The notes: generated by a model from the sequence alone, not told the origin. Counted from the stretch's first letter, positions 1-8,838 are shown. The stretch is 64,000 nt of DNA from an uncultured Marinococcus sp. (GCF_947493875.1 NZ_CANLSU010000005.1:124001-188000), one strand, 5' to 3'. Program-made: numbers and translations.

Positions 1-303
1 GTCGGACTTTCGAATATACTATTTGCAAGCGTCATACAAAGCGCTGTTCCTAATTATATTTTAGGCAGGACCCGTGCAGCTATTTCCAGTATAGTTACTC
101 TTTTTATGCCTGCCGGTGCTCTGGCCGGCGGTATTCTCGCCTCATGGACATCCCCATACTGGATTCTATTTTCTACCGGCTTTGGTTTTTTCATACTCGG
201 GGGTTTCTGGCTTTTTCACCCGTTTCTGTATCGTCTGCCGCCAGTTCCTGCTATAACAGCAGACACTTTTCGACTTCCGCTGGATAAAGACCAGCAGCTA
301 TAA
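1..303 (+). CDS. MFS transporter, C-terminal fragment (cut by window start)
   Basis: The reading frame is open from the first base and ends in TAA at 303, giving about 100 residues of a C terminus. Two hydrophobic segments are visible, one rich in Ala and Gly (AGALAGGILASW) and one aromatic (WILFSTGFGFFILGGFW). They are followed by a short hydrophilic tail. The pattern of a conserved Gly/Ala-rich helix and a final helix resembles the last two helices of a major facilitator superfamily permease, an inner-membrane secondary transporter. The substrate cannot be inferred. The N-terminal part lies outside the window. It converges with the aldehyde dehydrogenase gene. It could be another polytopic membrane protein. 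Confidence 0.6.
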   Translation, partial: VGLSNILFASVIQSAVPNYILGRTRAAISSIVTLFMPAGALAGGILASWTSPYWILFSTGFGFFILGGFWLFHPFLYRLPPVPAITADTFRLPLDKDQQL

Positions 304-330
304 AAAAACTGCCCTGGAGACTTCCAGGGC
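302..330 (-). terminator. Rho-independent terminator of the aldehyde dehydrogenase gene
   Basis: A perfect 8-bp stem GCCCTGGA/TCCAGGGC (311-318 with 323-330) has a GACT loop. Read on the minus strand it is followed by a run of T (complement of 302-308). It starts 17 bases past the aldehyde dehydrogenase stop codon. Confidence 0.85.
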
Positions 331-346
331 AGCTGCTTGATTTCGT

Positions 347-1825
347 TTATTCGGGAATATAAGGCAGGTCCCGCATTTTTGGTACATTGATGACGTGAGG
401 GGTGACATAGCCGAGAAGGCCTTCTTTTCCGTATTCGCGGCCGATGCCGGACTGCTTGACTCCGCCGAATGGATAGCGGACATCGAGCCCCTGCACAGCA
501 GCGGTATTGACCATCGTCGTGCCTGCTTCAATGCGGGCTGCGACTTCGATGGCGTGATTTTCTTCTCCCCATACCGAACTTGTGAGGCCGTAAATGCTGT
601 CGTTCGCCATTGCTACCGCTTCATCCACCGTGTCGTATGGAACGATCGGCACTGTTGGTCCAAACTGTTCTTCTTTCACAATGTCGTCCTGCTGGTCAGC
701 GCCGAGTACCAGGGTCGGCTGCAGGAAGTACCCCTGCTCAAACAGCTCGTTATCCACAATGTGGCCGAGCGGAATAACGTCGGCACCTTTTTCAGCCGCT
801 TTATCCACAAGGTTTTTCACAAAATCGAGCTGCTGCTTGTTGTTGAGTGGTCCGGTCGTGACCTGTTCATCGAACGGGCTGCCGATTTTGACCCATTTAT
901 TGGCCGCCTCCTGATACTTTTCCACGAACTCATTGTAGAGAGTACGCGGTACGTAGATGCGTTTGGCAATCATGCAGATCTGGCCGGCGGTCAGGAAATT
1001 GGAGATAACCATGCGGCGCATCGCGCGCTCATCATTTACGTCAAAGTCCGGAAGCACTACAGCGGCATCGTTACCGCCAAGCTCAAGCGTCATATCCTTG
1101 ATCGTATCCGCCGCCGATTTCATAATTTTCTTCGCTGTTTCCGTACCGCCGGTAAAGGCAATTTTATCCACGTGTTTATTGGAGGTAAGCTCTACGCCGA
1201 CCTCCGCTTCCCCGTGGACAAGATTCAGCACGCCGTCCGGAAATTCACCCGCCATCATTTCAACCACCAGGCTGACCGCGTGTGGAGCAAACGGGCTCGG
1301 CTTTGAAACGACGGTGTTTCCTGTCAGAATCGCCGGAGCAATTTTGATGGTGGAGAGCGCAATTGGATAGTTCCACGGGCTGATGGCGGACACCACGCCT
1401 ATCGGCTCCTGACGGACGATTGTTTTACCGCCCTCGCCTTCGTCCACCTGATCGGCAATTGTTTCTTTGACCGTCTGGCAGGCGTGTTCCATCCACATGA
1501 TTGAAACCGCCATTTCGCCCTGGGCGTCATAAATCGGCTTGCCGTGTTCCTCCGCCAGCGTTTCAGCCAGCTCCGGGGTGCGGTCCTTCAGTGTCTGAAT
1601 TGCCCGCTCCATCCGCTCGATCCGCTCTTCCACCGGTACTTCCTTCCACGCAGGAAAAGCAGCACGGGCTGCTTCAATCGCTTCAGCCGCCTGCCCGGTC
1701 GTCGTTTTCGGCACGTAGGCCACGATTTTTTGTGGGTCAGCCGGGTTTTCTCTTTCCATATATTCGTCAGCATCGACCCTTTTTCCGTTAATCCATGCAT
1801 ATAATGTTACTGATTCGTCTGCCAT
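347..1825 (-). CDS. NAD(P)-dependent aldehyde dehydrogenase family protein
   Basis: A 492-residue protein of normal length for the aldehyde dehydrogenase superfamily, which oxidises aldehydes to carboxylates in the cytoplasm. The N-terminal Rossmann cofactor domain carries SPWNYP (about 149-154). The general base Glu lies in LELGGN (E248) and the nucleophile Cys in AGQIC (C284). A C-terminal PFGGVKQSGIGREYG segment matches the family. The ATG at 1825 is preceded by AAGGGGGAG on the minus strand. The gene stands alone, with its own terminator downstream and the helicase gene upstream in the same direction. The substrate is unknown. Succinate-semialdehyde-type or betaine-aldehyde-type activity are both possible, and sequence reading alone does not decide. 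Confidence 0.9.
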   Translation of the reverse strand: MADESVTLYAWINGKRVDADEYMERENPADPQKIVAYVPKTTTGQAAEAIEAARAAFPAWKEVPVEERIERMERAIQTLKDRTPELAETLAEEHGKPIYDAQGEMAVSIMWMEHACQTVKETIADQVDEGEGGKTIVRQEPIGVVSAISPWNYPIALSTIKIAPAILTGNTVVSKPSPFAPHAVSLVVEMMAGEFPDGVLNLVHGEAEVGVELTSNKHVDKIAFTGGTETAKKIMKSAADTIKDMTLELGGNDAAVVLPDFDVNDERAMRRMVISNFLTAGQICMIAKRIYVPRTLYNEFVEKYQEAANKWVKIGSPFDEQVTTGPLNNKQQLDFVKNLVDKAAEKGADVIPLGHIVDNELFEQGYFLQPTLVLGADQQDDIVKEEQFGPTVPIVPYDTVDEAVAMANDSIYGLTSSVWGEENHAIEVAARIEAGTTMVNTAAVQGLDVRYPFGGVKQSGIGREYGKEGLLGYVTPHVINVPKMRDLPYIPE

Positions 1826-1919
1826 TGCCTAGCTCCCCCTTAGAAACATTTTTATCTATCATTCATCGTAGCCTGCACCACGTGATTATTCAACTATTTC
1901 GCTGAGGCAGCTGCAGGCG

Positions 1920-4145
1920 TTACTTTTTAATGACCTGTTTGGTGCCGGGCACCATTTTGCCTTTACACATCGGGCACTCTTTTTCAGTAACATCAGGCGC
2001 TTCAGACAGACGTATCCAGGCTGGGCACATCGCTTCTTCACAGACGAGCGCATCGATGGTTTCCGTTTCCTGCTTTTCCCCGGTATGTGTTTCCCCCGGA
2101 AAGGCTTCGAGCAGAAAGCGTGATACTTCAACCTCCTTGCCGCGGTAAAACGCCGGCGAGCTGATGCACAGCTTCTTTTTCGCCCGCGTTATCGCTACAT
2201 AGGCGAGCCGCCGTTCCTCCTCCAGTGCCTGGGTCTGCTTGTTTTCCGCTTTTTCACCGTATAAAAGGTCCTTCATCCGGTCAGCCTTTAGCGCAGAATC
2301 ATGCGGCATAATCGTTTCCGAAGCGCCGATAACATAGACGACCGGAAACTCCATGCCTTTGGCCCGGTGGATCGTCATCAGCGAAACGTGGTTCGCATCG
2401 GGATCCTTCTCGCGCTCCTTCATTTCACGGAACGTGCGGAGCATGTCGTCGACAAAGTATACAAACGATGAGACGCTCTCAAACCGTTTCGCCGAGGACT
2501 CGAGTTCATCGAGAGTTTCCTTTAGCGTTTCCTTTTTCATGCTTACCTGCTGCTCATCGGCCTCCAGATAGCCGTCGTAAAACTGGCGCCGCATCTGGCG
2601 GATCGCCGTTTCCGGACGTTTTTCCTTCAGCTTCTGAATCATGCTCTGCCGCTCCTCCACCTTTTTACGCTGAAACGGGCGGATGCCCGGCATGTCAGTT
2701 AAATGAAGCAGCGGCTCGCTGCGGGGTGAAAATATTTCCTGCTCTTTAATATGACGCATGCCGCGTTCCCGGGAAATGAATAAAGTCGGCACGACCTCGG
2801 GCATTGCCTCCACCAGCGTCGGATTCAGGCTCAGCCGCAGGTAGTCCATCATGGCTTTCACCGGCCACTGCTCGTAAAACATCTGGTTGCCGAGGGAATG
2901 GTGCACAAACGGCACATCCTGGGCTGTGAGCTGCTCAAAGATAGCGCGGCTGACACTGATCGTCCGGTGCAGCACAGCCATATCACGCCACTCGCATTCT
3001 CCCTCTGCCACAGCACGTTTCATGTCTGCGACCACCTGCTCTGCTTCCTCGTCGGTGGAGGCAGCACGGAAATAAAAGGGCGAAGAAGCTTCCGCATTCA
3101 TCACCTGAAGCGTTTTCGATTTTCGCTGCTTGTTGTGGCGCACTACTTCGTTTCCAAGACCGGCGATGGCTTTATGGGAGCGGTAGTTGACGTCGAGCAC
3201 AATCGTCTGTGCTTCCGGATATTTCTGGTCAAACTCCAGAATGAATTCATGCCGGGCTCCGTTAAACGAATAAATTGTCTGATCGTCATCGCCCACCACA
3301 AATAAATTGCGGTGCTTTTCCACGATCATCTGCACAAGTCGGTACTGAAGATAGTTGGTATCCTGGAATTCATCGACCATTACATATTCAAAACGGTCCT
3401 GAAGCTGCTGCAGAAAAGCCGGGTCCTCGTCCATCAATGCTTTGGCCTTCATTAAAATATCATCAAAATCAATATAATTGCGCTCGAGCTTCCAGTCTTC
3501 GTATGCCTGGCAGATACGTTTTAACTGCTTCTGGCTCGTTTCTTTTTCAGGAAGATCCGAGACGGCGGTGTCGTTCATTTTATGATAGGACAAAAAGGAT
3601 AAAACTGCCTCCGGCTGATAGACGTCTTCAAGGCCCATGTCCTTCATCAGAAGCTTAACGGCCAGCTGCTTTTTGCGCTCGCTTGAAACAATTTCCTGTC
3701 GGATACCGTAGCGCCGGAGCAGAAGCAGGAAAAAGGCGTGGAACGTGCGCACCTGCAGATTGCTGGCTGTTTCACCGATACCCGGCAGGTTCATCACTCT
3801 CGTTTTCATTTCCTCCGCTGCTTTTTTTGTAAATGTAATCAGCAGCACGGATTCTGCCGGCACCTGCTTGACCGCCATTAAATAGCCGGCCCGGCAGACA
3901 AGCACCGACGTTTTGCCCGAGCCGGCACCTGCAAGCGCAAGCAGCGGTCCGCTGCCAAAGCGTACGGCTTCAATCTGGGCTTCGTTCAAAAAAATACCGT
4001 CCGCTTCAAGCGAACGAAAATAAAAGGCATCGGATTCCTGATCCGATACGAGCTCCCTGCTTGTGGTAGCTTTGGCGATTGCTGCATATGGTACTTCTTC
4101 TCCGCTTACACCGAAGGGAGTCGAATAAAAAGAAAATTCCCGCAT
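1920..4145 (-). CDS. UvrD/Rep-type superfamily 1 DNA helicase (YjcD-like)
   Basis: A 741-residue ATP-dependent 3'-5' DNA helicase candidate. Motif I GAGSGKT is at 73-79, motif II DEFQD at 258-262, and motif III VGDDDQTIYSFNGA follows. Motif V reads TIHRAKGMEFPVVY and motif VI RRLAYVAITRAKKKL. The C terminus has a four-cysteine pattern (CEEAMC...CPMC), possibly zinc-binding. The frame extends upstream to 4379 but would overlap the neighbouring gene. The ATG at 4145 has GGTGAG 6 bases upstream and begins before the first conserved motif, so it is preferred. Size and the Cys-rich tail resemble B. subtilis YjcD rather than PcrA. The role is probably DNA repair or recombination intermediate processing; this is inference. 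Confidence 0.88.
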   Translation of the reverse strand: MREFSFYSTPFGVSGEEVPYAAIAKATTSRELVSDQESDAFYFRSLEADGIFLNEAQIEAVRFGSGPLLALAGAGSGKTSVLVCRAGYLMAVKQVPAESVLLITFTKKAAEEMKTRVMNLPGIGETASNLQVRTFHAFFLLLLRRYGIRQEIVSSERKKQLAVKLLMKDMGLEDVYQPEAVLSFLSYHKMNDTAVSDLPEKETSQKQLKRICQAYEDWKLERNYIDFDDILMKAKALMDEDPAFLQQLQDRFEYVMVDEFQDTNYLQYRLVQMIVEKHRNLFVVGDDDQTIYSFNGARHEFILEFDQKYPEAQTIVLDVNYRSHKAIAGLGNEVVRHNKQRKSKTLQVMNAEASSPFYFRAASTDEEAEQVVADMKRAVAEGECEWRDMAVLHRTISVSRAIFEQLTAQDVPFVHHSLGNQMFYEQWPVKAMMDYLRLSLNPTLVEAMPEVVPTLFISRERGMRHIKEQEIFSPRSEPLLHLTDMPGIRPFQRKKVEERQSMIQKLKEKRPETAIRQMRRQFYDGYLEADEQQVSMKKETLKETLDELESSAKRFESVSSFVYFVDDMLRTFREMKEREKDPDANHVSLMTIHRAKGMEFPVVYVIGASETIMPHDSALKADRMKDLLYGEKAENKQTQALEEERRLAYVAITRAKKKLCISSPAFYRGKEVEVSRFLLEAFPGETHTGEKQETETIDALVCEEAMCPAWIRLSEAPDVTEKECPMCKGKMVPGTKQVIKK

Positions 4146-4221
4146 AAGTTTCTCACCGTTTCTGTTGGATTGAATATGTTTATTATAAATCGGGACAGCC
4201 GCTCTTGTATAGAGCAGGCAG

Positions 4222-5223
4222 TCACGGTCTGCCAAGCAGTATTTTTCCGCCGCCACTGAATTTTTCGCTTTCATAGTCCCATAACGCCTGCTGGACCTGC
4301 CCGAATGGGTACGTACGGCGGACACGCGGCACCAAGAGCTCTCCGCCTTCCACCATGTGAAACAGCGTTTGAAATACATGCTGGAAGCGCGCAGCCGAAA
4401 TGGAGGCGTTCCAGTGCCTCAGATGAAACATCGCTCCCTTCACTCCCAGCGTTTCCGTAATATATGGCCAGTCGAGCGGCCGGCCGGAAAGGAGGCCGAG
4501 CGCCAGTAAAGTTTTCCCGGGTTTAACACTCCGGGCAAGGGCTGTTCCAGACACCCCTCCCACCATATCAACAGCTGCATCCGCTTTTTTTCCCTGCAAG
4601 GCGTCCTCCAGCTGGAACGCTTCTTCCCCATCTCCGGCTGCCACTATTTTTTCTGCCCCGAGCTGCATCAGCTCGCCTATTACCTCTTTTCGGCGTACAA
4701 GGCCCACTACGCGAATATTCATCCGGGAGGCCAGCTGAATCAGAAGCCTTCCCATTACAGAATTAGCCGCGTTGATGACAAGCATTCCAACGGAGGGAAT
4801 CTTCAGCTTTTCGGTTAAAAGAATGTACGCCGTCACCGGGTTAATATACATCTGGGCAGCCGTTTCATCGGAAAGGCTGTCCGGCACCGGCGCGGCTAAG
4901 GCTGCCGGCGCATGAACCAGTGACTGCCATGTGCCCTCTCCCCGCAAAGGCAGTACACGCTGTCCTATTAATGCTCCGCTTATCCCTGGTCCAATCCGTT
5001 CGATCACTCCGACGCCTTCATAGCCCGGCACGAGCGGCAGCGTCACCCGGTGAGCATAACGGCCGTAAATGGGGATAAGATCCGAGGGATTCACCGGAGA
5101 CCGCCGCATGCGTACCTCCACCTCATCCGCCCTCAATTCCTTTTTTTCTTCACGCCTGATACCTACTTGTTCAAAAGGCATCCCGAAAGATTCCACGTAC
5201 GCTTTCATGCTGATAGGAGCCAT
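4222..5223 (-). CDS. Zinc-independent medium-chain dehydrogenase/reductase (quinone oxidoreductase-like)
   Basis: A 333-residue protein of the MDR superfamily, probably an NADPH-dependent quinone or enoyl reductase in the cytoplasm. The N-terminal GroES-like part contains NPSDLIPIYG and the PLVPGYEGVGVIERIG signature. The usual structural and catalytic zinc cysteines of alcohol dehydrogenases are missing. A nucleotide-binding region (VINAANSVMGRLLIQLA) follows in the middle. The ATG at 5223 has AAGGAGGG 6 bases upstream; a second in-frame ATG lies five codons later without its own site. The end is 76 bases before the helicase start, in the same direction, so the two may be co-transcribed. No substrate can be assigned. 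Confidence 0.85.
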   Translation of the reverse strand: MAPISMKAYVESFGMPFEQVGIRREEKKELRADEVEVRMRRSPVNPSDLIPIYGRYAHRVTLPLVPGYEGVGVIERIGPGISGALIGQRVLPLRGEGTWQSLVHAPAALAAPVPDSLSDETAAQMYINPVTAYILLTEKLKIPSVGMLVINAANSVMGRLLIQLASRMNIRVVGLVRRKEVIGELMQLGAEKIVAAGDGEEAFQLEDALQGKKADAAVDMVGGVSGTALARSVKPGKTLLALGLLSGRPLDWPYITETLGVKGAMFHLRHWNASISAARFQHVFQTLFHMVEGGELLVPRVRRTYPFGQVQQALWDYESEKFSGGGKILLGRP

Positions 5224-5273
5224 TTTTTCCCTCCTTACACCTAATTGCTGTTGAAACTGCGATGTGCTACTCT

Positions 5274-5301
5274 TTGAACAACTCGTATTTCCACATATTA
5301 A
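5274..5301 (+). promoter_or_regulatory. Candidate sigma-A promoter of the first sensor kinase
   Basis: TTGAAC (5274-5279) and TATTAA (5296-5301) are separated by 16 bases, upstream of the kinase gene and just ahead of a cre-like site. Read by eye only. Confidence 0.45.
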
Positions 5302-5319
5302 AATACGGTCACTAATTTT

Positions 5320-5334
5320 TTGAAAGCGTTATCT
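5320..5334 (+). promoter_or_regulatory. cre-like site (CcpA operator)
   Basis: TTGAAAGCGTTATCT fits the relaxed cre consensus WTGNAANCGNWNNCW at every defined position. It lies downstream of the candidate promoter and directly before the ribosome binding site at 5338, a position suited to roadblock repression by CcpA. Confidence 0.6.
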
Positions 5335-5352
5335 TCGAAGGAGGGACCTTCT

Positions 5353-6945
5353 ATAAGAAAAAATGTGAAGATGCAGACTAAAATCATGATTCTCGTGGTC
5401 GGGCTGGTCGCTTTTATTACGATAAGCTCCTTCGGCGTGTTTGCTTATTTAGAATATAATGATATCGAAGAAAAGCTTGGAGATAAAGCCCTAAGTACAG
5501 CCACCTACATAGCGAGCTCTCCGGTCGTCCAGGGGGCTTATGCCTCCGAGGACCCAAGCTCGGTGCTCCAGCCATACGCCGAACGAGTCCGGGAGCAAGC
5601 CGGTGCTGAATTTGTGGTGCTTGGAGATACCGAAGGCATCCGTTATGCCCACCCCGACGAATGGAAAATCGGCGAAGCCATGGTTGGCGGTGACAACGCG
5701 CGCGCTCTTGAGCTGGGGCAGTCTTACGTATCAATCGCAACCGGCACCCGGGGCCCGTCTCTTCGCGGCAAAGCACCGGTCCGTGATGAAGACGGGGACA
5801 TTGTCGGCATCGTTTCCGTCGGCTTTCTACTGGAGGATGTGCGTGCGGCTATCTGGGAACGCTTTGGCCTCCTGTTTGTACTCTCGCTCGTCCTTCTTGC
5901 TCTGGGTGTCATCGGCAGCATGATGGTTTCAAAAAATATTAGAAATGATATGTTTGGGCTCGAGCCTCACGAAATTGGCCAGCTGTACCAGGAAAAAGAA
6001 AGCGTGCTAACGGCCATCCGGGAGGGAATTATTGCGATTGATACAGAGGGGCGGATCACCATGATGAACGAGTCGGCCCGAAACATGCTTGCCATTAACG
6101 GGATGATCGAGGGGCAGAATATCCATCACGTGCTGCCAGACTCAGAAATGCCAAAGGTACTGAAGCACGGACGTCCGGAATACGACCAGGAATTAATGCT
6201 CCGCGGTGCTCCTTACATTGTTAACCGGGAGCCAATCACTATCGACGGACAGCTCGTCGGAGTTGTTTCTTCGTTCCGGGATAAAACGGAGATGATGCAG
6301 ATGGCCAATACGCTTTCTGACATTCAGCGCTATTCGGACAGCCTGCGTTCGCAAAACCATGAATACTTGAATAAGCTGTATGCACTGTCCGGGTATCTGC
6401 ACCTCCGGAAATATGATGAGGCAGTGCAGCTTGTCGAAGAAGAAACGTCCCAGCAGCGCAAAACCCACTCCGTAGTTTTCCAGCAGATTCAGGATCCGAC
6501 CGTACAGGCGATTCTGACCGGAAAAGCAGCCCGGGCTTCCGAGAAAAAGACAGCTTTTCACATTGACAGTGAAAGCCGGCTGGGGAGTCTTCCGAACCAC
6601 ATTCAGAAGGTTCAGCTTGTTTCCATTTTAGGCAACCTTATCGATAATGCCATCGACAGCGCAGCAGGACGTCCGGCACCGGAAGTGACTTTTTTTGTCA
6701 CCGAAATGGAGGAGGAGATTATGTTTGAAGTGATCGATAATGGGCACGGGCTGCCGGAAGGTGTAAATATTACTTCCCAGGGGGCCTCTACAAAATCCGG
6801 CAACCAGCCAAGAGGATACGGACTTTCGATCGTCGAAAGAACGATTAATGAACTAGAGGGAATGCTTGAATTTGGCAACAATGAAAACCAGGGCGCCTAC
6901 TTTACGGTCTACCTGCCCAAAACGTTGCCGCAAGGGGGTAGTTGA
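5353..6945 (+). CDS. Sensor histidine kinase, CitA/DcuS type (carboxylate sensor 1)
   Basis: A membrane histidine kinase of about 530 residues. Order of parts: a first transmembrane helix (ILVVGLVAFITISSFGVFAY), an extracytoplasmic sCache domain with the RYAHP motif known from citrate and C4-dicarboxylate sensors, a second helix (FGLLFVLSLVLLALGVIGSMM), a PAS domain, and a phosphoacceptor His in NHEYLNKLYALSGYL. A HATPase follows with N box NLIDNAID and G box GHGLPEG. The start is uncertain. The frame opens at a TTG at 5320 without a ribosome binding site. A strong AAGGAGGGA (5338-5346) stands 6 bases before an ATA codon at 5353, and GTG (5365) and ATG (5371) are further than usual. The stop overlaps the response regulator start. 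It probably controls the downstream tctCBA operon. Confidence 0.9.
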   Translation: MRKNVKMQTKIMILVVGLVAFITISSFGVFAYLEYNDIEEKLGDKALSTATYIASSPVVQGAYASEDPSSVLQPYAERVREQAGAEFVVLGDTEGIRYAHPDEWKIGEAMVGGDNARALELGQSYVSIATGTRGPSLRGKAPVRDEDGDIVGIVSVGFLLEDVRAAIWERFGLLFVLSLVLLALGVIGSMMVSKNIRNDMFGLEPHEIGQLYQEKESVLTAIREGIIAIDTEGRITMMNESARNMLAINGMIEGQNIHHVLPDSEMPKVLKHGRPEYDQELMLRGAPYIVNREPITIDGQLVGVVSSFRDKTEMMQMANTLSDIQRYSDSLRSQNHEYLNKLYALSGYLHLRKYDEAVQLVEEETSQQRKTHSVVFQQIQDPTVQAILTGKAARASEKKTAFHIDSESRLGSLPNHIQKVQLVSILGNLIDNAIDSAAGRPAPEVTFFVTEMEEEIMFEVIDNGHGLPEGVNITSQGASTKSGNQPRGYGLSIVERTINELEGMLEFGNNENQGAYFTVYLPKTLPQGGS

Positions 6946-7625
6946 TGATTCACGTTGGTATTGCCGAGGATGACTTTCGCATTGCAGATATTCACCGACA
7001 GCTGATTGAACAAATTGAAGGGTTCTCCTGCAGGTTCACATCCGGCACCGCCAAGGAGCTGCTCGAGACGATGGAGCACACACCGGTTAATGTACTGCTG
7101 CTCGACATTTATCTGCCCGACCAGCTTGGCACAGACATTCTCGGGCAAATATTGGACCGCCATGATGTGTACATTATTATTATTTCAGCTTCAAATGATC
7201 TCGAACACGTGCAGAAGGCTTATCGGTCCGGTGTGATCGATTATATTATTAAACCCGCTTCGCCTAAAAGACTCGAGGAATCGCTGAAAAAATTCCAGGC
7301 TTTGCAGGCGGCCCGTCCGGAAGGGGATCTAACCCAGGAGGAAATTGATCGTTACTTCTCCTCTTCTGTTTCTTCCGTCCCAGTGGAAACCAAACCAGAA
7401 GCAGATCTGCCAAAGGGCATCGATACATTCACGCTCGATCAGGTGAAAGACCATATCCAGCAGGCAGAGCACGGAGTAACCGCCGATGAAATGGCTTTTT
7501 TTCTCGGCGCCTCCCGCACCACCGCGCACCGCTATTTTAAATATTTATTATCCACAAGCGAAATCGAAGTCCGGCCCATTTATGGAATTGTCGGCCGGCC
7601 CGAACGCAGATATTTTAAAAAATAA
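6945..7625 (+). CDS. Response regulator, CitT/DctR family, partner of carboxylate sensor 1
   Basis: A 226-residue regulator. The receiver domain has the acidic pair EDD near the N terminus, the phospho-acceptor Asp in LLLDIYLP and the conserved Lys in DYIIKPA. A linker leads to a C-terminal helix-turn-helix (ADEMAFFLGASRTTAHRYFKYL) of the type found in CitT, DctR and DcuR. The ATG at 6945 shares its A with the TGA of the kinase gene, and CAAGGGGGT inside the kinase end is the ribosome binding site. A TTG one codon upstream is less likely. An intrinsic terminator follows, so kinase and regulator form a two-gene operon. The expected target is the tctC promoter 170 bases downstream. Confidence 0.9.
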   Translation: MIHVGIAEDDFRIADIHRQLIEQIEGFSCRFTSGTAKELLETMEHTPVNVLLLDIYLPDQLGTDILGQILDRHDVYIIIISASNDLEHVQKAYRSGVIDYIIKPASPKRLEESLKKFQALQAARPEGDLTQEEIDRYFSSSVSSVPVETKPEADLPKGIDTFTLDQVKDHIQQAEHGVTADEMAFFLGASRTTAHRYFKYLLSTSEIEVRPIYGIVGRPERRYFKK

Positions 7626-7635
7626 ACCTTTCACC

Positions 7636-7669
7636 CCGGCTGCAGCCAAAACGTGCAGCCGGTTTATTT
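7636..7669 (+). terminator. Rho-independent terminator of the first two-component operon
   Basis: A 9-bp stem CCGGCTGCA/TGCAGCCGG (7636-7644 with 7654-7662) is followed by TTTATTTG. It sits 10 bases after the response regulator stop. Confidence 0.85.
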
Positions 7670-7680
7670 GTGTTCGTGAC

Positions 7681-7695
7681 ATTTATGAAATAAAT
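7681..7695. promoter_or_regulatory. AT-rich inverted repeat upstream of tctC, possible response regulator site
   Basis: ATTTAT-GAA-ATAAAT is a perfect 6-bp inverted repeat about 100 bases before the TctC start. CitT-family regulators bind AT-rich sites upstream of transporter promoters, so assignment to the adjacent regulator is inference. Confidence 0.3.
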
Positions 7696-7723
7696 ACAAT
7701 AAACGAAAGATATACATTTTAAA

Positions 7724-7766
7724 TTGTAAACGGTTACATTTAAACTTTTTTTGGTTACGCTTACAT
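7724..7766. promoter_or_regulatory. Tandem cre-like sites upstream of the first tct operon
   Basis: TTGTAAACGGTTACA (7724-7738) contains the near-perfect palindrome TGTAAACGGTTACA. A second site reads ATGTAAGCGTAACCA on the minus strand (7752-7766). Both satisfy WTGNAANCGNWNNCW. They lie 28 bases centre to centre, 27 to 69 bases before the TctC start codon. Strong CcpA repression of the transporter is expected. Confidence 0.65.
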
Positions 7767-7792
7767 CAATATAAAAAAGGGGGCTACATATT

Positions 7793-8830
7793 ATGAAGCA
7801 TTCGAAATATTGGATTGGTGCCGGAGTACTTTCGCTTAGCGTTTTAAGTGCCTGTGGAAGTGGCGGCGGGGACAGTTCATCAGGCGGCGATGGCGGCGGA
7901 GGCGAAGAAGAAAACTACGAGCCGGATTCCTCACTTGAAATTGTTGCACCCGCCGGTGCTGGCGGCGGATGGGACACCGTGGCCCGTTCCGCTGCTGAAG
8001 GCCTCGAAAAAGAAGGCATCGTTGATCAGGGTATCGGCGTCGTTAACCGGGAAGGCGGCGGCGGAGCCAACGGCTGGTCCTACATTTATAACCAGGAAGG
8101 CAACCCGGAATATTCCTTTGTAGCGTCTCCTCCCCTTCTTCTCGTGCCGCTGAACGGACAGTCGGAATACAACTATGAAGATTTCACCCCTCTGTCGAAT
8201 ATGATTGCCGACTACGGTGCGTTCGCTGTTACGGAGGATTCAGAGTGGAATGACTTAAATGACCTGTTTGAAGATATGAAGGAAAATCCGGATGACATTA
8301 CCGTTGTTGGCGAATCCTCCCCGGGCAGCATGGACCATATGCAGTTTGCCAAAATTGCAGCCGGCGCCGGCGTTGATCCTTCGACGATTAAATACGTATC
8401 TGCCCAGGACGGCAGCGCCCTGACCAACCTCTTAAACGGCCAGGCGGATGTATATTCGACCGGCATTACAGAAACTGTCGAGCAGGTCAGAGCCGGAGAT
8501 GTCAAAGTACTCGGCATTACAGCCGAAGAGCGTCTTGAAGGTGACACGGTCAGTGAATTCCCAACCGCTATGGAACAGGGCATCGAAGAAACATTCGTCA
8601 ACTGGCGCGGATTTTTGGGACCGCCAAACATGAGTGATGCCGAAATTGCTTATTACGAAGAAACGTTTAAGGAACTCAGTGAATCTGAGTACTGGCAGGA
8701 AACGCGCCAGTCCTACGCCTGGGAAGAAAACTACATGGACAGCGAAGAATTTGAAGAATTTTTAGCTGAGGAAGAAGAATCCATGCAGGACCTGCTTGAT
8801 GAAGTAGGCATCGACCGGGGCGGCGAGTAA
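7793..8830 (+). CDS. Tripartite tricarboxylate transporter substrate-binding lipoprotein, TctC family
   Basis: A 345-residue extracytoplasmic binding protein that would capture a carboxylate and deliver it to TctB/TctA. A lipoprotein signal peptide ends in LSAC with Cys21 as the anchored residue. A Gly/Ser/Glu linker follows. The mature part has the family motif APAGAGGGWDTVAR and NREGGGGANGW, and the loop ending LGITAEERLEG. The C terminus is very acidic. The ATG is preceded by AAAAAGGGGG. It is the first gene of tctC-tctB-tctA and follows a CitA/DcuS-type two-component system, so citrate, another tricarboxylate or a dicarboxylate is a likely ligand; the exact one is unknown. A hairpin after the gene may raise its expression over tctBA. 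Confidence 0.92.
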   Translation: MKHSKYWIGAGVLSLSVLSACGSGGGDSSSGGDGGGGEEENYEPDSSLEIVAPAGAGGGWDTVARSAAEGLEKEGIVDQGIGVVNREGGGGANGWSYIYNQEGNPEYSFVASPPLLLVPLNGQSEYNYEDFTPLSNMIADYGAFAVTEDSEWNDLNDLFEDMKENPDDITVVGESSPGSMDHMQFAKIAAGAGVDPSTIKYVSAQDGSALTNLLNGQADVYSTGITETVEQVRAGDVKVLGITAEERLEGDTVSEFPTAMEQGIEETFVNWRGFLGPPNMSDAEIAYYEETFKELSESEYWQETRQSYAWEENYMDSEEFEEFLAEEEESMQDLLDEVGIDRGGE

Positions 8831-8838
8831 CAGCTTAC

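Noticed and set aside
395-1306. 303-codon open frame on plus inside the aldehyde dehydrogenase gene
   Set aside because: It is antisense to a gene with all catalytic motifs and shows no family features; such frames are common in this base composition.
1868-1918. Inverted GCCTGCA/TGCAGGC after the helicase stop as a terminator
   Set aside because: The loop is over 30 bases and no T-run follows at the right place.
4146-4379. N-terminal extension of the helicase
   Set aside because: It would overlap the neighbouring reductase gene by about 150 bases and has no helicase features; the ATG at 4145 is adequate.
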